Source: Apoderus coryli (taxonomy: Eukaryota; Arthropoda; Insecta; Coleoptera; Attelabidae). Taken from it: a DNA stretch of 64,000 nt. A model generated the notes under the pieces. The model searched no databases, was not told the DNA's origin, and saw only the letters and a list, made by a program, of their open reading frames with translations. Both the position numbers and the translations under genes were made by a program. The stretch is taken from assembly GCA_911728435.2 (NCBI GenBank), contig OU452198.1:2046001-2110000 (forward strand). The letters are read 5' to 3'. The stretch's first letter is position 1; every line of letters starts with the position of its first letter. Shown here one piece after another: positions 12,417 to 23,893 of the stretch.

Positions 12417-13290
12417 GCAGGCTGCGCCCACTACTACTCTGCCATTTATGGTGTATTTTAACACCCCAAAGGAGTAAAAGGAGACTGGAACAGCGAGCAT
12501 ATTTGTTGCAGCGACTATATTATTTCCCGACAACTCTAATGACCAGGCAACACCAAGGCAAGCAGTGTTTCAAGCCGAAGTATTTGGAATTGTATAGTGT
12601 GCAAAACTAAATAGATTAAGAGCCTATACAAATAAGCGAATCAATATATGTTCAGATAGCCAGGCGGCCTTAAGGGCGCTAAAAAGACCTAAGGTGACAA
12701 CTAAACTAGTATGGGAATGCCAAAAAGAACTTAGGGCCTTGGCGGAACACAATAGGGTTAATCTAGTGTGGGTCCCGGGGCACTAATGATAATGATTGGC
12801 TGGCTAGCCTCTGAAAACCCATATACTGGCACTGAACCTGCGCTGGGGTTGTCTAAAAGAACGGCGCGGGAACTTCTGAAGTGCTGGGCGAAAAAAGAGC
12901 ACCAGAGATATTGGGAACATATTCCTAAGCAGGAACATGGTAAGAAATTCATACCTGGTGCAGCAACAAAACGAACTGAAAAACTGCTAACATTAAGCAG
13001 GAGTCAGATTCGAATAACTATAGGACTCCTCACTGGGCATTGCGCCCTGAGAAGTCACCTAAATAAGATGGGGCTATATAACGGGCACCTGCAATGCAGA
13101 TTGTGTATTGGAACAGTTGAAACAGCTTACCATGTGATATGTGAGTGTGTAGCCTTACAGCGAAGGCGGCACGCTATCTTTGAGCACGCGCTGATTGCAC
13201 CTGCAGATATTGACACCCAACACATAACTGAACTCCACAAGTTAGTGGAGGGTACAGGGTTGTTGGATTGGGTGGCATAAAATACGGGGA
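12417..13290 (+). pseudogene. RNase H domain and C-terminal tail of a non-LTR retrotransposon
   Basis: The plus strand reads VFQAEVFGIV, a stop, then an RNase H1 stretch with ICSDSQAALRAL (catalytic Asp of SDS), then LVWVPGH at about 12760-12783. A frameshift then passes to the frame at 12768-13280, which continues with LASENPYTG and ALGLSKRTARELLKCW. The tail has LLTGHCALRSHLNKMGL and a zinc-knuckle-like CRLC...HVICEC at roughly residues 119-135 of that frame. This order (RNase H, then TGHC...C..C....H....C) is typical of non-LTR elements that encode their own RNase H (I/R1/Loa/Jockey groups). The reverse transcriptase that should lie upstream is missing, so this is a 5'-truncated, frameshifted copy. 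Confidence 0.85.
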
Positions 13291-13339
13291 ATTTTCACAA
13301 TAAGCCCATGAGGCTGCAGTGAAACCGGGAACACATGTC

Positions 13340-13835
13340 GAACGGACCCTTACAAACAAAAAAGACAAGCAGTCTGTTTTCCTTCCTGAATTTCTAGTCC
13401 TACTGCTCTTTGACGTGAAATCGCACCCCAAACCATTACTGATCCAGCTCTCCTATGATGACGAAAAATCGTTCTGCCAGATGGTGTCGAGCAAATTCTA
13501 ATCCAACTTGTTTATGATGCTCCAGTCGAACTTGCTTCTTGTGCAGTTTTTTCTCTTCAAGTGAGGATATTTCTTTATTATCCTTTCGATGACATGACTT
13601 CTGGTCGGTTCTATTCCTAATTTGCTTAGCTGCACCACAGGAATCCACAAAATCGCTTGATGCTCCCTTGTTGTGGTTGCCGTGGCAATGTGACCTCTCT
13701 TATTATTGCTATAGTTTTCAATGTACGCATAAGCGTGCATCGTTCGATTCTGCTAGCGATATTTCGATACGAGTAGCCTTCTTTGGATTCTTCCTCTAAT
13801 AATAAAGTTCTTCCTCGACGCATACTGAAAACCAA
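13340..13835 (-). pseudogene. Tc1/mariner-family transposase remnant
   Basis: On the minus strand the N-terminus (from 13823) reads MRRGRTLLLEEESKEGYSYR followed by NIASRIER, the homeodomain-like helix-turn-helix start of Tc1-like transposases. Farther on, VGLEFARHHLAERFF (13500-13465) corresponds to the 'RLEFAR.H' stretch before the second catalytic Asp, and then AGSVMVWGAIS (near 13450-13415) is the usual 'VMVWG.IS' motif. The segment that should carry FSDE between them is absent, and at least two frameshifts are present. The copy is dead, and its inverted termini were not identified. Confidence 0.8.
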
Positions 13836-13849
13836 GTACTGTCACAGCC

Positions 13850-14400
13850 TGGAAAACATAGTGGAACTATTTTGACTTGTTGCTAAGCAACGTAGATTTC
13901 ATTCATATTATGATCGCCAACAAATTATGATTAAAAACTACAGTGAGACTAGGTAATCAAGTTTTTCAATAGCAATGACAGTGAAACTTGATGAATGATA
14001 ATGACGATGAAGGAAAGTTTACCGTAAATCTCTATGAAGTGACAAGCACTGTAGAATATAGTCTCTATTCTGCAACTGTTACACAGATATTGTGCATTTT
14101 GGAGTCAAATTACATTTCTGATGAAGAAAGGCAACTGGTTCGATTTGTATAGAATTGACTAGGGTGTACCATGATTTTGCAGACTCTCTCGAGAACCAAA
14201 CCAGTCACCACCTATTTTTGAACACAACTGTTTTTATGAAAATATTAATTTGTTATTTAAACAGATGCCTATTTAAAGACTAGCAATTACACAGTGTGCA
14301 AGGCTTCGTCAGCAGCGCCTTACCTTCATAATTATTGTGATAAACCCGGGAAGGGCGAACAGATTATATGGATTACTGGAACGATATTGAGGCGAGTTAA
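13850..14400. other. Intergenic, no gene supported
   Basis: No recognisable coding, RNA or repeat feature. Confidence 0.55.
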
Positions 14401-14403
14401 CAT

Positions 14404-15075
14404 TTAATTGGGAAGCAGCCGAAGGCAGTCTATCTGGGAAATTATAAGTTTAAGCAGAAATAGTTGATAATTATCGACCCTATGGAGTTCGAGAGAATCA
14501 GCATTAAATCTTTCAAGAAGATATCCGTCGTGGACACGTCTAATCGGGAATCGACCATCGCTTCTAGAACAAAGATGTTTCAGAAATTTCTGTAGTTTAG
14601 AAATATGAACTTGATATATAGGAGACCACACAACTGAAGAATACTCCAGGATCCAGTAACGATTCCCTCTGTGAACATGGCATTTAACTGTTGTTAAAAG
14701 TGCACGAACTGTATTGCCCTGGCTGAGACGGCTTAATTTCTTTGCAAAGCCACCCATGGGATTCTTAGCATTCGTCTATGTATCCTCATTTCAAATGCTT
14801 CTAGTGACAGTGACCCTCAAAATATATCCCAAACTACGAAGAACAGAGCGACATATGTCAATGATATGATCATGCACAATCCACCGAGACTCCAAGATCT
14901 TATGTTTAACTAAGGATGTATCATTGATCCCATAATCGAAATAATGCCGGCTCCGATTTCTGGACACTTAGGCATTTACATTTATTTATGTTTAGTGGTA
15001 AATTGTTTTCTGCACACCACTGTAACAAGGCAACCAGATCACTCGGTAGGGCATGACAATGGGAAAGTCCCGAAA
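14404..15075 (-). pseudogene. Non-LTR retrotransposon reverse transcriptase, C-terminal fragment
   Basis: From 15075 downwards the minus strand gives ALPSDLVALLQWCAENNLPL then NINKCKCLSV, the post-YADD 'L..W...N.L.LN..KC' block. Next comes a frame with INDTSLVKHKILES...RSVLRSLGYILR, and then the frame 14757-14404 with YSSVVWSPIYQVHISKLQKF, the thumb motif, and ...LLKLIISQIDC near the end. The RT palm itself is missing. At least two frameshifts occur. A CR1/Jockey-type thumb is the best fit. Confidence 0.85.
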
Positions 15076-15091
15076 TGGTTCTAAATATCTT

Positions 15092-15640
15092 CATAGACGT
15101 TCGTAAATAGTGGAAAAGGGGTCAAAACATATATTTTCTAAACTTATTCGAAATATGGAATCATTTTTCATAGTTGTGATAGAATATAACCTAAAAAATG
15201 TTACATAAAAGAATTGGTTCACACAGGCGTTCGAAAATAGTCTAAAAAAAAAGGTCAAAAACGAAAAAAAAAAACGTTTTCCAAATATACCAGAAAAATT
15301 GGCTAATTATATATAGCTTTGATATAAGATAACCTAAAAAATGCAGCATAAAATTTTTATTTATAAAGGCGTTGGTAAATAGTAAAAAAAGGGGTAAAAT
15401 AAAAAAAATTAAAATGTAAAAAAAATTATATTTAACTAGTTGAATTGGTGTTAAAAATACACGACAAAAATTAATGTTCCATAGGCGTCCGTGAAAATTC
15501 TATAAAAGGGTCAGAAAAAATTTGTATCCGTGATAACTCAAAAACTACTTAACGGATAACCTACAACATGCAGCATAACAATTTTGTTTACATAGGCGTT
15601 CGTAAATAGTAGAAAAGGGGGCAAAATAAATTTTATAATA
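15092..15640. repeat. Degenerate tandem repeat, ~110-140 bp unit, five copies
   Basis: The words AGGCGTTCGTAAATAGT...AAAAGGGGTCAAAA recur at about 15092, 15222, 15364, 15481 and 15592. Each is preceded by ATAACCTAAAAAATGCAGCA or a variant. Units differ in length mainly through A-runs. No coding content. Confidence 0.85.
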
Positions 15641-15649
15641 AAACTAAAA

Positions 15650-16785
15650 AAATCAATATAAAAAATTTATTAAATTATTACTAGACAAACTTTAATGGTT
15701 TGGCTAAACCAATTATTTACAAATATGAATTAAGGAATCTTCATTTCAACAATTCGAACCTAATTACCCAAAAGGAATAAACAAAAGTAATTAAAATTAT
15801 TACTATTGGAGTAAATAACGTAATGTTATGTTTCTATTGACAATTCCCGTGATTTCACAACTTTAAATACGAGTAAAAGCATATTTTAATATAAATATCC
15901 AATTTTTTTTTTGTTCATGTTTCTGACATTCGCTTTTAATATCTTTCTGTTCGCGGTATATCCTAATTAAAAAAGAAAACTTCCAACTCCGCGGCGCATT
16001 CACAAAGAGAAAGAGAAGTTGATGGTTAGCAAAGCAAGTCGGCCCTCAAAAATCTTTTAAACTTATTTAGAAATTAAAAAGGGCACAAAATAAACGAACG
16101 AAGAAAGAAAGTTGAAATGAAAATGTCGAAGTGGGTAATGGATGTGAAAAAAACCGTGAAATATTCTACGAAGTGGTTATGATTTTGTTCCAGCAACGTC
16201 GTAATTATTTAAATGATACACGGTGACCCAGTTCCATTCATCCGAAAATTGGTGTTAATGGATTTGGACAAGAACTTTCGAAAAATTGCCTTCAAAATTC
16301 AATATGGCGGCTGAAGTTGGAAAATTCGAGTGCCAGCAAAAAAAGGTTGTAGAAGAGAAAATGCACCACCGATCGGGTTGTTTTTTGGCTCAAATTGTTG
16401 CTGAAGGACCATTTAACGCCAATGTGTTTGGATGAAGAAATCCATGCCGGTCGAAAATTCGATATGGTCGATGAATTTGGGGCAGCTGATCACGAATTCG
16501 GAAGAGATTTACAAAATTTAAGATTACAGATTTAAGATAGTGGATGAAATCTTCAAAAGTCAACCGATTCCTTCCAAATTTGGTATGTATACACCGGTTT
16601 TTAGGGTTGCTCTTCATGGCGTCCGGATTTGGATTTGCAAAATCCAAGATGGCAGTAGATATTTGCAATTCTGTTCCGCCATCTTAAATCTGCCATATTT
16701 AATTCCTAATCTGTCTTTGGATTTGCAACCACCGAGCCCAGGTACTTAATTTGGCACAGATTATTTGAATTTAAAAAAAACAGCA
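15650..16785. other. Intergenic; one repeat-like patch
   Basis: No gene is supported. 16290-16735 contains recurrent words of the kind AATATGGCGGC, GCAAAATCCAAGATGGC and CGCCATCTTAAAT, suggesting a decayed repeat of unknown type. Open frames on both strands there (16390-16668, 16540-16749) have no recognisable motif. Confidence 0.45.
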
Positions 16786-16789
16786 CTGT

Positions 16790-17815
16790 TGAAATTCATA
16801 CGTGCCTCCCACACGTCTGTCTTGGGGAAAGTCTACGGGAGATGCGGGATAGACAGGTGCAGATTTGTTCGCTGCGAATTTCGAGTCGGTATATAGCAAC
16901 AAACATCTTGTCATTCCGATTGAGAGTGTTGAGAGCACCTTTGTTGATACTTCCGGGATAACATATCTATCTTAACTGTTTTCAATGCTCTTACAAACTT
17001 GAGGTAGAGGAAATCAGCCAGTCCTGATGGGATTCCTCCTATATTTTTCAAAAATTGTTGCTTCCGTTTTGTCGGGCCTCTTCAAATTATCTTCAACTCT
17101 TCAATTCATTCGGGCACCTTTCCTGACAGATGGAAGACCAGTTTCATCACTCCTATTTTCAAGTCGACAGCAGGAACGAAGTATCAAACTATCGTCCTGT
17201 GTGCATCTTGAATTCAATTCCCAAGCTCTTTGAGAGTCTGAGAACACGTCATCTGACTGCCATCCTGGGCCCTTGGGTGATCTGTGAACAGTTCGGGTTT
17301 CGCCCGGCTGAGTCCACTGAGCTAATTCTCTTTGAGTTTACTAACTATTTGTCGCTGGCTTTGGAGGACGGATATCAAGTTCATGCGGTGGACACCGATT
17401 TCTCCAAGGCCGTTGATAATGTCAATCATCGGATTCTTATTGGTAAGCTCATTCGCTGGGGCATCTGCGTCTATGTTGAGCTGGGTGAACGAGTTTCACT
17501 CCGGACCCATTTTGGTTTCTTCTGGTGTTCCTCAAGGGTCTAACCTAGGACCCGTGTTATTTATTTTTTTATTCATTAATGATATGAAAGAATGCTTCCT
17601 TCATAGCGAAATTGGACTCTTTGCCGACGATCTGAAATGCTATGCGCGTGTTGGGACTCACTTGATTGTTATCTTATTCAGGATGATATTTTCCGTTTTG
17701 TACATTGGTGCGAGACGAATGGATCAGATTTGAATGTATCCAAGTGTCTCTACATTAATTTTAACCGTAGCCGGGTTTGTGTGATGGGACATAATTTTGC
17801 TGTTGAGTAGGGCTA
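16790..17815 (+). pseudogene. Non-LTR retrotransposon reverse transcriptase, frameshifted
   Basis: Starts with DLFAANFESVYS (about 16860), then KSASPDGIPPIFFKN (about 17010), SGTFPDRWKTSFITPIFK, and NYRPVCILNSIPKLFES (frame from 17130). QFGFRPAESTE follows, then DTDFSKAVDNVNHRIL (motif A region, with FSKAFD altered to FSKAVD). The frame at 17500-17640 gives SSGVPQGSNLGPVLF and FADDLKCYARV, so the catalytic ADD box is intact. LNVSKCLYINFNRSRV ends the match near 17790. Four or more frame changes make it a pseudogene. It is 3'-truncated, and the endonuclease is missing. Confidence 0.88.
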
Positions 17816-17939
17816 ACTCAGAGATTTACCAACTACAAATATTTTCATTGTTTACTTACGAGTTATACGATCTTATCGGTTACTTCTTTGTGAGATCAGT
17901 TTTGGTTAATAGAATACTACGCCAAACAGGTCAGCTCAA

Positions 17940-18290
17940 CCCAGGCCGACCCAGCCGGACCTGACCCAACCCACCCCAAGCTACGGGGGATACATAAAAA
18001 GTTACAGTTCTGTGCTCTTCCCTATGTAATTTGAACGGTTTTCTTGGCGGCACTGTACTCACTATGAAAAATGCTTTACAACGAGGGGTCGCACCCTATA
18101 GCTACGAGGGCCAGATAAAAAGTTGCAGTTTTTGATATTTGCTTTGTTATTTGCACGGAAAGTAGCTGTTTTTTTTGGCAGCACTATATTCAGTAGAAAA
18201 TATCCTTTAAAACGAGGTGGTCCATCCCATAGCTACGGGGGCTAAGTATAATGTTACAGTTTTTGTTCGTTTAGAGACGTCATGAAGACA
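17940..18290. repeat. Tandem GCTACGRGGG repeats, probable 5' UTR of a LINE
   Basis: Three units of about 118-128 bp contain ATAGCTACGAGGG...ATAAAAAGTTGCAGTTTTTG (near 17978, 18096 and 18225). The 74-bp core at 18072-18145 recurs at 20548-20621 downstream of a LINE ORF1. The lead-in at 17930-17990 and the stretch at 18830-18945 are rich in CCAACCCAACC words. The arrangement suggests a promoter-bearing 5' UTR with tandem monomers; this is inference. Confidence 0.6.
18072..18145. repeat. 74-bp direct repeat, copy 1
   Basis: Runs from TGCTTTACAACGAGGGGTCG to TATTTGCTTT. The sister copy is at 20548-20621, 2476 bp away, in the same orientation with only a few substitutions. Confidence 0.9.
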
Positions 18291-19124
18291 AATATTATTA
18301 AATTTTTAAATTTTTTCCATATAGATCTTGTAGGTTTCCATATATGAATCAACTTTTCCTTATATAACTTTTCTTTAATTTGACAAATAAGGCCGATCCG
18401 ATCCTCAATCTCAAATCAAACCTAACGCTATAACTCCACTCGTACTACCATCACCTATTTCAAACTTCGGCATCTTTAATTTTTCACAATTATTTAGTTT
18501 TATACCGATCTTCAACGTCATAGCTCTTCTCGTTTCCATCTAACGACGTGTCAAAGTTTTCACTTATTTTTTTTAAATCTTCTTATTTCATTTAGACGAA
18601 ACGTCGGAATTAATTGTGCATGATGTTAAAACATCCGTCTCTATAACGTCCATCATCACTCCAAATTTGATCTCTCCACAATTTACATTTTTCGAACTAT
18701 TAATTTAAATGTACAAACCTAACCTAAGGTCCTGAGACCTTAACGGGACGAGTGGAGACCCTAGCGGAAAGCTTAAAAGATACTACTGTAAGAATTGTAA
18801 ATATTTAGGAAACCTCCTAATAACGCAACCCAACTAAACCATGCCAACCCATCCCAATGCAACAAAAGCAGGCCAACCCAACCTAGCCCTACCAAAGCAC
18901 GCCAACCGAAACCCAACTCAAACAGACCAACCCAACCCGATCGTCCCTCAGGGGCTCACATCTGGTGAGTACGGGCTTGGTGAACCCGAGGTGCCCTAAC
19001 CTTTCTCAAACTTTCTTCGCTGACCTTGGGGTGTTATCCTCTTGACTCTATTATCGTTCCTGTTCGGTCACCCTCGACCAACTCTTGTTATTTCAGATCC
19101 CGACGCTATTAGGCGACGAGGGCT

Positions 19125-20530
19125 AGGGGTATTTTCATTGTTTTCTTCTGTCCCCTCTTCTACAAATGGATACAATGATGATGACGTACGCGATGGAAAT
19201 GGAAATGTATTGGAGCAGCCCCCCACCAAAACAAACATGGAAAGAATTATTAAAGGAAATAGATTTCCTGCACAGGGGTCCGGATCCCCAGTGCTGGTCG
19301 GTATGGACGGTGAGCGAGTGGGCCTCCTCCGATCTTCATCAAGCGACCGTCCAGTATCCTCAGTGATAGACCAGGCCGAGGTACAGCATGCTACTGGTCA
19401 CTTAGACGATTTACAAAGGGTTGGAAGAACAAGGTCAGCTGAAGACATATTTAAGCCAAAACTAAGTTTGCCAAGACGCCCAACAAGGAACATAGGAAGT
19501 TACCAATCTGAGCCCAGTAGTGCTATGGAAGATGAAGTTTTCAAGACGGAAGATTCGTCTCCGAAACAAAAATATAAACGTAAGAGGGTCGATAGTCCAT
19601 GAACGCAAGGAGCACGAAGCAAGTTCGAGGAAAACTAAGGATGAAATTAAAAAGTGCTCCGGGAAAATTGCGATGATAACCAACGACCTGGAAAGACAGT
19701 ACCCAAAAATTGTTACGGAAATGGACAATCTAGCAATAACGGACAACTGTACAAAATGTAAACTAAAGCTAGACGTGGAGACACAGACCTCAAAACCAAG
19801 CAACCAGGGAAGAGAGATAGAGAAACGAATCCTGCTAGCAAAAGAAGATGGTGATATACTAACATTGGCGCAAGAAATCTGGCCCGACGAATGCTTCAAA
19901 CATACCCAGGACGAAGAGGGGAGCCCTCTAAACGCCTCCAGGTATTATGATATTGCTTTCTGTACAAAAGAAAACTCATCGATGGACACATGTGTTTCCA
20001 AAATAATCCAGGACCGGTATCCGGGAATAGAATACCTGATGGACAGGCAGATAGGAGTAAGGGAAATTGGCTACATTATTAGTACCACCAGGGTCCCATC
20101 GACGCAAACAGAGACCAAGACATATGATAGATTTGTGTATGCCTTAATGACACACAAGGACGAAGAGAAAGAAGAAGGAGTAAAGCCAGAAAAATTCCTC
20201 GCATGTATGAGAAAACTTAAAGAGAGTTTATTACCATAGCGTCCCCAAACAATATCGAAGCTTATGTTGCGAAGAATGTAGTGGAACTAGAGCTAAGGGA
20301 TAGCACAGTAAATGCAACCCTATGCCACAGGAAAACTAGAAAGAAAACAGAGCGGGAAACAGTTACGGAACCCACACAAACAAACCGAAAACTAGGCGTA
20401 ATACCCAGAGTGATCGCAGTAAACCTGTACGAACAGCCCTAATCATTAAGACTCATGGATGGAGTACGAAGAGCTGTTAAAAAGAATAAAAAAAGATGTT
20501 AACCCGGAAGAAGCTAAGGCTCAAGTAGCG
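19125..20530 (+). pseudogene. ORF1 (gag-like) of a non-LTR retrotransposon, frameshifted
   Basis: Two overlapping frames (to 19602, then 19520-20239) and a third piece to about 20530 form a low-complexity, charged N-terminus followed by a folded region. That region has CTKCKLKLDVETQT, ILTLAQEIWPDECF, DTCVSKIIQDRYPGIEYLMD and, at the end, EYEELLKRIKKDVNPEE (20463-20513). I believe it resembles the ORF1 product of R1/Loa-like insect LINEs, but that is recall, not a search. The ORF1 stops just before its zinc knuckles would be expected, where the 74-bp repeat begins at 20548. Stops and frame changes near 19600, 20240 and 20445 disable it. Confidence 0.6.
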
Positions 20531-20547
20531 AACAGAAGAAGAACAAG

Positions 20548-20621
20548 TGCTTTACAATGAGGGGTCGCACCCCATAGCTACGAGGGCTAGATAAAAAGTT
20601 GCAGTTTTTGCTATTTGCTTT
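20548..20621. repeat. 74-bp direct repeat, copy 2
   Basis: Same sequence as 18072-18145. It abuts the truncated ORF1, as if the start of a second copy of the same LINE were fused to the broken first copy. Confidence 0.9.
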
Positions 20622-20629
20622 CATCTGCT

Positions 20630-21033
20630 TACTAGTCCCAGATTGGGTTGCACATTCCACCTAGATGCATTGAATGGCTTCGTTCTCATAGCATCAAGAC
20701 TAGTGAATGGTTAAGTTAGATGTGAGATAGTATAGTGTATAGTATGGTAGGTATAGTATAAATAAAATAGAAAGGTAAAACGCAGCACATCTTACTCAAA
20801 ACCCCAATTTCTCAATCGTTGATTGGATTTAAATTATTTATTTGAACAATCAGTAAAACAAATCTACCACTGAAAAAACCTTAAATTTATGCATCCAATT
20901 ATTAACATGAACATAATAAAAAGTTAAATAGGCAACAAGAAGCCATACAAATCCAAAACTCGGTATTATTCCTATTTCATTATTATTAATTCTTCATCAA
21001 CTTCAGCGTAGCTGTTTCGGGTGTAGATAGAAT
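20630..21033. other. 3' flank of the CRAL-TRIO gene
   Basis: Probable 3' UTR and downstream AT-rich sequence, with a TAGTATAG-like low-complexity patch near 20725-20760. No other feature is seen. Confidence 0.5.
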
Positions 21034-21182
21034 TTAGTCGACACAAAGTTTCCGAAAGTTTCCATGCCATCCAAGCACATCGTCATTCACTAATGGTGCC
21101 GGCCGGAGACTTTCATTAACTTGGAATTTTTCCAGTTTGTCAAATCTGTCCTTAAGTGATGCAAACTTTTTCTGCCACAACT
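21034..21182 (-). CDS. CRAL-TRIO protein, exon 6 (stop codon)
   Basis: Acceptor GTTTTTAG|AGTTG. The split codon G+AG gives Glu, then 48 codons and TAA at 21036-21034. It encodes LWQKKFASLKDRFDKLEKF...APLVNDDVLGWHGNFRKL-CVD, the C-terminal extension typical of insect members. The 3' UTR continues below 21034; no perfect AATAAA was seen in the first 150 bp. Confidence 0.93.
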
Positions 21183-21626
21183 CTAAAAACAAAACGAAAA
21201 CACTGAATAAAAGTTGGAAATATTACGGAGGACTAAGTGAATTGGAATATGCTGCTCGTTAATATCGTTCTATGGAGGTGGTTTTAGAAGTTTTGCCGGG
21301 GGGAGCGACTAAAGACATAACTTTACAAAGGGACACGGAAATTTGGAAATCAGCATAAGACGATACAGATTATTGCAAGTTCATAGTAATTACCTACATA
21401 GAACTCCTTGTCCGCGTGTGTTCATGTTGGTAAAACTGTTTTGGGTTTAACGGATAATTTTTTACTAAATATAGTAACCAATCAAATTACTTAATTTTAA
21501 GTCATGTGTCAAATTTCATCCAATCACCTCTGGATTACAGCGATAATACCCTACATGTGGTGTTTTCAGTTTGATGTTTTTTTTATTAAAAATTAATTAA
21601 ACGTCAAACTGACAACTGGTTTAAAA

Positions 21627-22788
21627 ATGTCGCGAAGATTTGGTATTGAATCTAATGATGCAATTAATGATATTATATCTAATAATATACCAAAAAATAC
21701 AATCAAATCAAAAAATGTATGGAAAATATTTCTCGAGTTTTGTGCGACCAGAGAATACGAACTGAATGCTGAAACGAGTTTGCAGAATTTGGCTAATATA
21801 TTGAAAGATTATGCGGTAAATATGAGAAAAGCTGACGGAACTGAATATAAAGAAGCAACTGTAGAAACAATTTGGAATACTACGAGTAGGCTACTCCCGG
21901 AAAAATACTTCAATGACTTCAAAATTGTATTCGACCCGTTTACCAGTGTAATATTCAAAAATGCGCGAGATGCAAGAAATGCAAAACTAAAAGATTACAG
22001 CAGGATCCAAACAAACGAAAATGAGTTCATCAAATTTGAGTTCAAGTGATTTGGCTAGAATCATTGGATTATAGGATGAATGTACACCAGAAGGTTTACA
22101 AAATAAATTTTACCATATTGTAACTGTTGAGTTAGCTAGGCGAGGTGGTGAACCAGCTGATTGCCATATAGATTATTTCACGATTGAGAAAAATAATGAT
22201 GGAACGCCAACCAACAGAATTGAATACAATCCAATATTCAGTAAAACATGCCTAGGAGGATCGAAAAGTTGTACAAATAGTAAGTGGCTTGTTCCAAATA
22301 TTGCAAACGAAAGTGCATGCCCTGTTCGGTTATTCCATAAACTATTGTCCAAAAGGGGAAAAAATATTACTTCCAGTCGCCTATTCTTGAGATCAAATCG
22401 TTTCTGGAAATCCGAAAGTGACAAATGGTTTGACAATATACCGGTAGGCAAGAACACAATTAATATGTAAACCAAATCATCCATGCAAGCTATTGGTTTG
22501 GACACTAAGTGTAAAAAGATATCCAATCATTCGAACAGATCAACTGCAGTTAGTCATTTGCCAAATAAAGGAATTCCTGAACAGCAATTAATAAAAATAA
22601 CAGGACAAAGCAGCTCTAATTCAATTAAACCGTACTTGAATATTAACCAAGAACGCCATGGTGAAATAATCAACACCATGCGAGGAATTTCTTCAACAGT
22701 GGAAATTAACAATCCGTCAACTTCAGCAAACTCTTCTTCCAATTTAACATTTACCAATTGTACTTTTCACAACTGTAGTTTTAAATAA
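21627..22788 (+). pseudogene. Crypton-like tyrosine recombinase relic (intron 5, antisense to host gene)
   Basis: The first frame from ATG 21627 runs 140 codons. A frame change near 22015 moves to a second frame to 22788, with in-frame TAG near 22072 and TAA near 22468. The N-terminal part (WKIFLEFCATREYELNAET...ANILKDYAVNMR) resembles a core-binding domain. The catalytic part has ELARRGGEPADCHIDYF (first Arg), NHSNRSTAVSHLPNKGIPEQ (HxxR box), ITGQSSSNS and IKPYLNI, where Gln replaces the usual second His and the Tyr nucleophile is kept. This pattern matches the DUF3504/Crypton-type recombinases of animals. The copy is disabled by the stops and frameshift. It sits next to the palindrome at 22890-23092, a plausible substrate. 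Confidence 0.8.
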
Positions 22789-22889
22789 AAATTAATAATA
22801 TTTGTTTGATTAAAACTAATACATTTTGTATTGAAAATTATTAAACGTCAGATTGACAATCAAATTTTTGATATCTACAAAGTAAAAAA

Positions 22890-23092
22890 TTATCTTATCG
22901 AATACTCCTCGGGCCTTGACAAATACTCAAAATTTTGTCATAGAGAATCCTTCAAGCGAGTTGCTCAAGGATAATAGCCCTCGGCCTGCGGCCTTGGGCT
23001 ATTATCAAGCAACACGCTTTCGGCATTCTCTATGACAAAATTATCTCGGTATTATCAAGACCCTAGGGGTATTACTATTGATAATAAATGTA
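22890..23092. repeat. Long imperfect palindrome beside the tyrosine recombinase
   Basis: Inner arms 22931-22980 and 22996-23042 pair with few mismatches (AATTTTGTCATAGAGAAT against its complement), around a 15-bp GC-rich loop TCGGCCTGCGGCCTT. Pairing continues outward with more mismatches to about 22890 and 23092. Inverted arms around a short spacer is the architecture of tyrosine-recombinase sites; a hairpin MITE is the alternative. Confidence 0.85.
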
Positions 23093-23298
23093 TTATTATC
23101 GCTAAAACCCGAGGGATTTTGGAAATTTGTAATTTTACATTACATAAATTTGATATTCCACACTGGTACATCCGACTGAGATGGAGGCGTACCATTTACG
23201 GGGACAATCAAGTTTTTGAAGAGCAGCGTCGACGTCATGCGGATGCGAAGAGACAGCAGTTATCTAAACAAAGATTTATAAAAATAAAAAATTCTTAC

Positions 23299-23401
23299 CA
23301 TTCAATTCGTTTAGCGAAATCTCATCTCCTCCAACATCTTTTGGTAATATGTCTTTTGGTATCATGTTGAATAATGATTCTGAAGACTTATGATTATGTA
23401 T
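23299..23401 (-). CDS. CRAL-TRIO protein, exon 5
   Basis: Acceptor CAAATAG|ATACAT and donor GAATG|GTAAGA; 34 codons plus one base. It encodes IHNHKSSESLFNMIPKDILP then KDVGGDE, the conserved 'LPk.yGG' end of the CRAL-TRIO domain (with Val in place of the usual Tyr). It lies just right of the tyrosine-recombinase relic and its palindrome. Confidence 0.93.
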
Positions 23402-23893
23402 CTATTTGGTCAAGAGAAAAAAAGCAAAATATTACTATAAGAATTAAAATAAAATTAAAAATGATAACTCAAACGTCTGCTCCGCAAAGTTTTATTCATG
23501 GGTTCGATAAAAATGAAATATGGCTACATTTTAAAAATATTGTGAATCTATTCAGGGTGTCCCAAATATAAGAAATGAACCATAGTTTTGTTTTTTTAAA
23601 TATAATGCCCTGTATATGAATATATTTTTAGATTGTCCGTTCAAAATAAACCTAACTTTCATTAAAGTACATCTCACCTAAACCTGACAGTTTTTTTAAA
23701 TATTTTCATTTTTATAAAAATATAGACATAATTTGAATGAAAAAATTCACACCTATTCGTTTGTTGTTTTTAAGCCAGTCTGGACTGATAAATATACCCA
23801 CTTACCACGTGTTGCGCCAAATATAAAGAACCCCAAATACTAAATACAGTGTGTCCAATAATATAAGATATATGAAAGTAAAGTTTAATTGTA

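Noticed and set aside
13174..13431. 85-codon minus frame
   Set aside because: Antisense to the RNase H tail and running into the Tc1 remnant; no motif.
18713..18728. CCTAACCTAA word resembling the insect telomere repeat (TTAGG)n
   Set aside because: Only two to three copies in a CAACCC-rich stretch; not an array.
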